Below, piece after piece: positions 5,106 through 7,077 of a stretch of DNA of 7,077 nucleotides. The stretch covers positions 1 to 7,077 of the forward strand of contig DOIV01000149.1 of the NCBI GenBank assembly GCA_003511845.1. The letters run 5' to 3'. Made by a program: the position numbers and the translations under genes. Numbering within the stretch: the stretch's first letter is position 1; the number at the start of each line of letters is the position of its first letter. Source of the DNA: Flavobacteriaceae bacterium. GTDB lineage: Bacteria; Bacteroidota; Bacteroidia; Flavobacteriales; Flavobacteriaceae. The notes below the pieces were generated by a model, which worked only from the letters and a program-made list of their open reading frames with translations, was not told the origin of the DNA and did no database searches.

Positions 5106-6452
5106 ATGAAAAAAATCTTTTTTATAATTGTTTCAAGTATTCTAATATTCAGTTGTAGTAGTGATAACGGAACAGTAGACCCTAAACCTGACCCTGTAGT
5201 TAAAAAACCACTTGCGGCTGATGATAAATTTGATTTAGTTGAAGATAATGATCTTATTTTCTCTGACTTATTAGCTAATGATGAAAAAGGTGATAATGCT
5301 AAAATAAATTCAATAGACTCAACTGGTTCAAACGGAGGTAAGATAGAAGATAATAGAAATGGAACATATACATACACTCCTCCATCGGGTTATGTAGGTA
5401 CAGATACTTTTAAATATACGATTTGTGACAACAATACTCCAAAAAATTGTTCTACAGCAACAGTAACAGTTACCATTACAGATGAAGGGTCACCTATGGC
5501 AGTAGATGATAGCTATAATGCAGTAAAGAATACCACTAGAATTTTTACTGAAATTTTAGAAAATGACACGCTAACTGATGATGCAGAAATAACATCTGTA
5601 GATAATACAAATACTGAAGGAACAGCAACACTTAATACTGATGGAAGTATTAGTTATACTCCTAAAAACAATTTTGTTGGTGATGATACATTTACGTATA
5701 CCATTTGTGATGATGATTCTCCAACACAAACCTGTACTTCTGCAACTGTAATCATTACAATACTTGAATCAATTGTATTCAATATTCCTTCCGAATTAAC
5801 TTCTTATTATGCTACAATGGCTTTAGTAGATGACGCAGATTTGAGTTATTCATTATTAAAAGAATTTACGATACAAAAGCACACCACAATTTTATCTTAC
5901 GGACAAAGACATAATTATCTTTATAATGCTGATGAAGACAAGGCAAATACAGATAATGTAATTTTGATGTATTCAGGCGAAAGTAGGTATTGGGAAGAAT
6001 ATACTTCAGGCTCAAATAGTCACAGTCCTCAAACTTTTAATACTGAACATATATATCCACAATCAAGATTAAGTACTAATGATGCAAAAACAGATTTACA
6101 CCATTTAAGATCTTGTGATGCCAGTATAAATTCTCAAAGAAGTAATTTCCCTTTTACAAATGGAAATGGAACCTATGAATTAGATGGAGATAAATGGTAT
6201 CCTGGTGACGAATGGAGAGGAGATGTTGCTAGAATGATTATGTACCTAAATATTAGATATGGTGAAACTTTCGATAAAGTAGGTACATTAGAGTTGTTTT
6301 TAGAATGGAACAAAGCCGATCCGGTTTCTAATTTTGAAGAACAGCGTAATAATATAATTGAAGGAGCACAGGGTAATAGAAATCCTTTTATTGATAATCC
6401 GTACATTGCAACTCTTATTTGGGGAGGCGATACCGCTGAAAATAAGTGGTAA
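5106..6452 (+). CDS. Lipoprotein nuclease: two Big_9-type Ig-like domains plus Endonuclease I domain
   Basis: Extracytoplasmic, lipid-anchored, probably non-specific metal-dependent nuclease acting on DNA and/or RNA. Parts in 448 residues: lipoprotein signal 1-16 (ends LIFS) with Cys17; polar and proline-rich linker about 18-35; Ig-like Big_9-type domain 36-125 (ADDKFDLVEDN, LLANDE, GTYTYTPPSGYVGTDTFKY); second copy 130-219 (VDDSYNAVKN, ILENDT, SISYTPKNNFVGDDTFTY); Endonuclease I domain about 226-440. Nuclease landmarks are NTEHIYPQS with Glu314-His315 (the metal and general-base pair by comparison with Vvn/EndA), DLHHL at 330-334, INSQRSNFPF with the likely metal-binding Asn342, GDVARMIMYLNIRYG, and DPVSNFEEQRNNII followed by QGNRNPFIDNP. 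Each Ig domain carries a Cys pair (107/115 and 201/210) that could form a disulfide. The protein ends just after the nuclease fold, with no type IX secretion C-terminal domain, so anchoring is by lipid. It has its own promoter and terminator. Surface display is inferred. Catalytic family call is firm. Confidence 0.94.
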   Translation: MKKIFFIIVSSILIFSCSSDNGTVDPKPDPVVKKPLAADDKFDLVEDNDLIFSDLLANDEKGDNAKINSIDSTGSNGGKIEDNRNGTYTYTPPSGYVGTDTFKYTICDNNTPKNCSTATVTVTITDEGSPMAVDDSYNAVKNTTRIFTEILENDTLTDDAEITSVDNTNTEGTATLNTDGSISYTPKNNFVGDDTFTYTICDDDSPTQTCTSATVIITILESIVFNIPSELTSYYATMALVDDADLSYSLLKEFTIQKHTTILSYGQRHNYLYNADEDKANTDNVILMYSGESRYWEEYTSGSNSHSPQTFNTEHIYPQSRLSTNDAKTDLHHLRSCDASINSQRSNFPFTNGNGTYELDGDKWYPGDEWRGDVARMIMYLNIRYGETFDKVGTLELFLEWNKADPVSNFEEQRNNIIEGAQGNRNPFIDNPYIATLIWGGDTAENKW

Positions 6453-6490
6453 TAATTAAATTTTCTAATTAAGAATGATTATAAATATAT

Positions 6491-6515
6491 AAACCCCGTA
6501 TCTGCGGGGGTTTTT
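6491..6515 (+). terminator. Intrinsic terminator after the nuclease gene
   Basis: CCCCG (6494-6498) pairs with CGGGG (6505-6509) around the loop TATCTG, with flanking A's and T's extending the stem past one extra G (6510), followed by TTTTT (6511-6515). It lies 38 bases after the nuclease stop and ends that single-gene transcript. Confidence 0.82.
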
Positions 6516-6539
6516 GTATTTAAAAATTAACTAATTTTG
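6513..6539 (+). promoter_or_regulatory. Promoter for the small membrane protein gene
   Basis: TAATTTTG at 6532-6539 fits the Bacteroidota -7 consensus TAnnTTTG exactly. TTTG at 6513-6516, at the end of the preceding terminator's T-run, could serve as the -33 element, although its 15-base spacing is slightly short. Transcription would start near 6545, giving a leader of about 16 A-rich bases before the ATG. Confidence 0.55.
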
Positions 6540-6561
6540 TTCAAAATAAAACACAAGTATA

Positions 6562-6990
6562 ATGATGAAAATGGTTCATTCTTATTGGGCTTACTTAGCG
6601 GTTATGCTATTACTTTTTGCAACGATTAACGCCATTTCTGGATTGGTAAAAAAGCGAGATTTTAAAGATCAAGATTTACGTATTTCATTATTTACATTAA
6701 TAGTAATGCATATTCAATTACTTATAGGTTTAGGTTGGTACTTTATGTCACCTCCTTACAAGCTGCTAAAAGCAAACGGTATGGGTGAAACAATGAAAGA
6801 TAGAGCTATACGCTTGTTGGCTGTAGAACACCCATTAATGATGATTGTAGCTATTGTATTTATTACGATAGGTTGGTCAAAACATAAAAAGAAAGATACA
6901 GATAATGGCAAATTTAAAACCATTGCTGTTTTTTATGGCTTAGCATTGTTATTTGTATTGAGTAGAATACCTTGGTCTCAATGGTTTTAA
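6562..6990 (+). CDS. Small four-helix inner-membrane protein, possible cytochrome-b-like
   Basis: 142 residues with four predicted membrane helices at about 8-29, 41-62, 88-106 and 119-135, and a basic loop SKHKKK at 106-111 between helices 3 and 4, which suggests that this loop faces the cytoplasm. Histidines lie in or at the edges of helices: His6 (HSYWAYL), His50 (LIVMHIQLLIGLGWYF) and His90 (AVEHPLMM). Such proteins in flavobacteria are often labelled cytochrome B or hypothetical; I recall this type but cannot confirm haem binding. There is no CxxCH motif. ATG codons at 6562, 6565 and 6571 are all possible starts; 6562 is chosen because of the A-rich leader and the 16-base distance from the predicted transcript start. 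It has its own promoter and is separated from the nuclease by a terminator, so no functional link to the nuclease locus is implied. Confidence 0.85.
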   Translation: MMKMVHSYWAYLAVMLLLFATINAISGLVKKRDFKDQDLRISLFTLIVMHIQLLIGLGWYFMSPPYKLLKANGMGETMKDRAIRLLAVEHPLMMIVAIVFITIGWSKHKKKDTDNGKFKTIAVFYGLALLFVLSRIPWSQWF

Positions 6991-7001
6991 TCTAAAGAAT
7001 T

Positions 7002-7072
7002 CCTCGTCAGCTTGCTGCGGGGTAGTTCATTAAATATTTTTTGATTTTAGAATAGTGATTAACGATTTTAGA
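7002..7072. repeat. Intergenic hairpin repeat and GATTTTAGA direct repeat at the window end
   Basis: A hairpin with one bulged T: CCTCG (7002-7006), T, CAGC, loop TT, GCTG, CGGGG (7018-7022; includes one T-G pair). TAGTTCATT and a T-run (7037-7042) follow 14 bases after the stem. I associate the CTTGCTGCGGGGTAGTTCATT text with repeats scattered in flavobacterial genomes. Beyond it GATTTTAGA occurs twice (7043-7051, 7064-7072). The hairpin sits 11 bases after the membrane-protein stop and may serve as its transcript 3' end, although the T-run is too distant for a canonical terminator. Confidence 0.5.
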
Positions 7073-7077
7073 TTTTT

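Noticed and set aside
5075..5377. 100-residue open frame on the - strand
   Set aside because: It is antisense to the start of the nuclease gene, mirrors that gene's coding pattern, and has no recognisable domain.
6173..6406. 77-residue open frame on the - strand
   Set aside because: It lies wholly within the conserved Endonuclease I coding region on the other strand and shows no domain.
6380..6452. Type IX secretion sorting domain at the nuclease C-terminus
   Set aside because: The protein ends within a few residues of the nuclease fold; there is no extra C-terminal beta domain, and an N-terminal lipobox is present.
1..7077. CRISPR array, insertion sequence, prophage or tRNA/rRNA gene
   Set aside because: No regularly spaced repeats, transposase, integrase, phage gene or recognisable tRNA/rRNA sequence was seen on either strand.

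Overview
The window comes from a low-GC member of the Bacteroidota, most likely the family Flavobacteriaceae. The signs are a TonB-dependent receptor with an N-terminal CarboxypepD_reg-like domain, lipoproteins with A-rich untranslated leaders and no Shine-Dalgarno sequence, perfect TAnnTTTG promoter elements, and short hairpin repeats (TGTCATTCCTGCG type, and CTTGCTGCGGGGTAGTTCATT type) of a kind I associate with flavobacterial intergenic DNA. All five genes are on the + strand.

Layout. (1) Positions 1-828 hold the C-terminal half of glucose-6-phosphate isomerase (pgi), cut by the window edge. (2) Positions 829-1198 are 370 bases with no gene. They carry two TGTCATTC repeat units, one a perfect hairpin, then an AT-rich block with DnaA-box-like 9-mers and inverted repeats, then a TACGTA-centred palindrome and a 25-base-period direct repeat just before the next gene. 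(3) Positions 1199-3763 encode an 854-residue TonB-dependent outer-membrane receptor. After 17 bases follows a lipoprotein (3781-4905) made of four degenerate tandem repeats, which I do not recognise as a named family. A strong intrinsic terminator ends this pair. (4) A separate promoter, a 115-base leader with three predicted stem-loops, and a lipoprotein nuclease follow (5106-6452). The nuclease has two Ig-like Big_9-type domains and an Endonuclease I (EndA/Vvn-like, beta-beta-alpha-metal) catalytic domain. It too ends in an intrinsic terminator. (5) Positions 6562-6990 encode a small four-helix membrane protein with membrane-embedded histidines. The window ends in intergenic repeats.

Working together. 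pgi is central-metabolism housekeeping and is probably unrelated to the rest. The receptor, repeat lipoprotein and nuclease together suggest a surface system that cuts extracellular DNA or RNA and imports a product, perhaps for phosphate or nucleosides. The nuclease family and the receptor class are clear in the sequence. The shared substrate, the role of the repeat lipoprotein and the regulatory role of the structured leader are inference. Nothing here is a CRISPR array, phage, insertion sequence or RNA gene of a class I can name.
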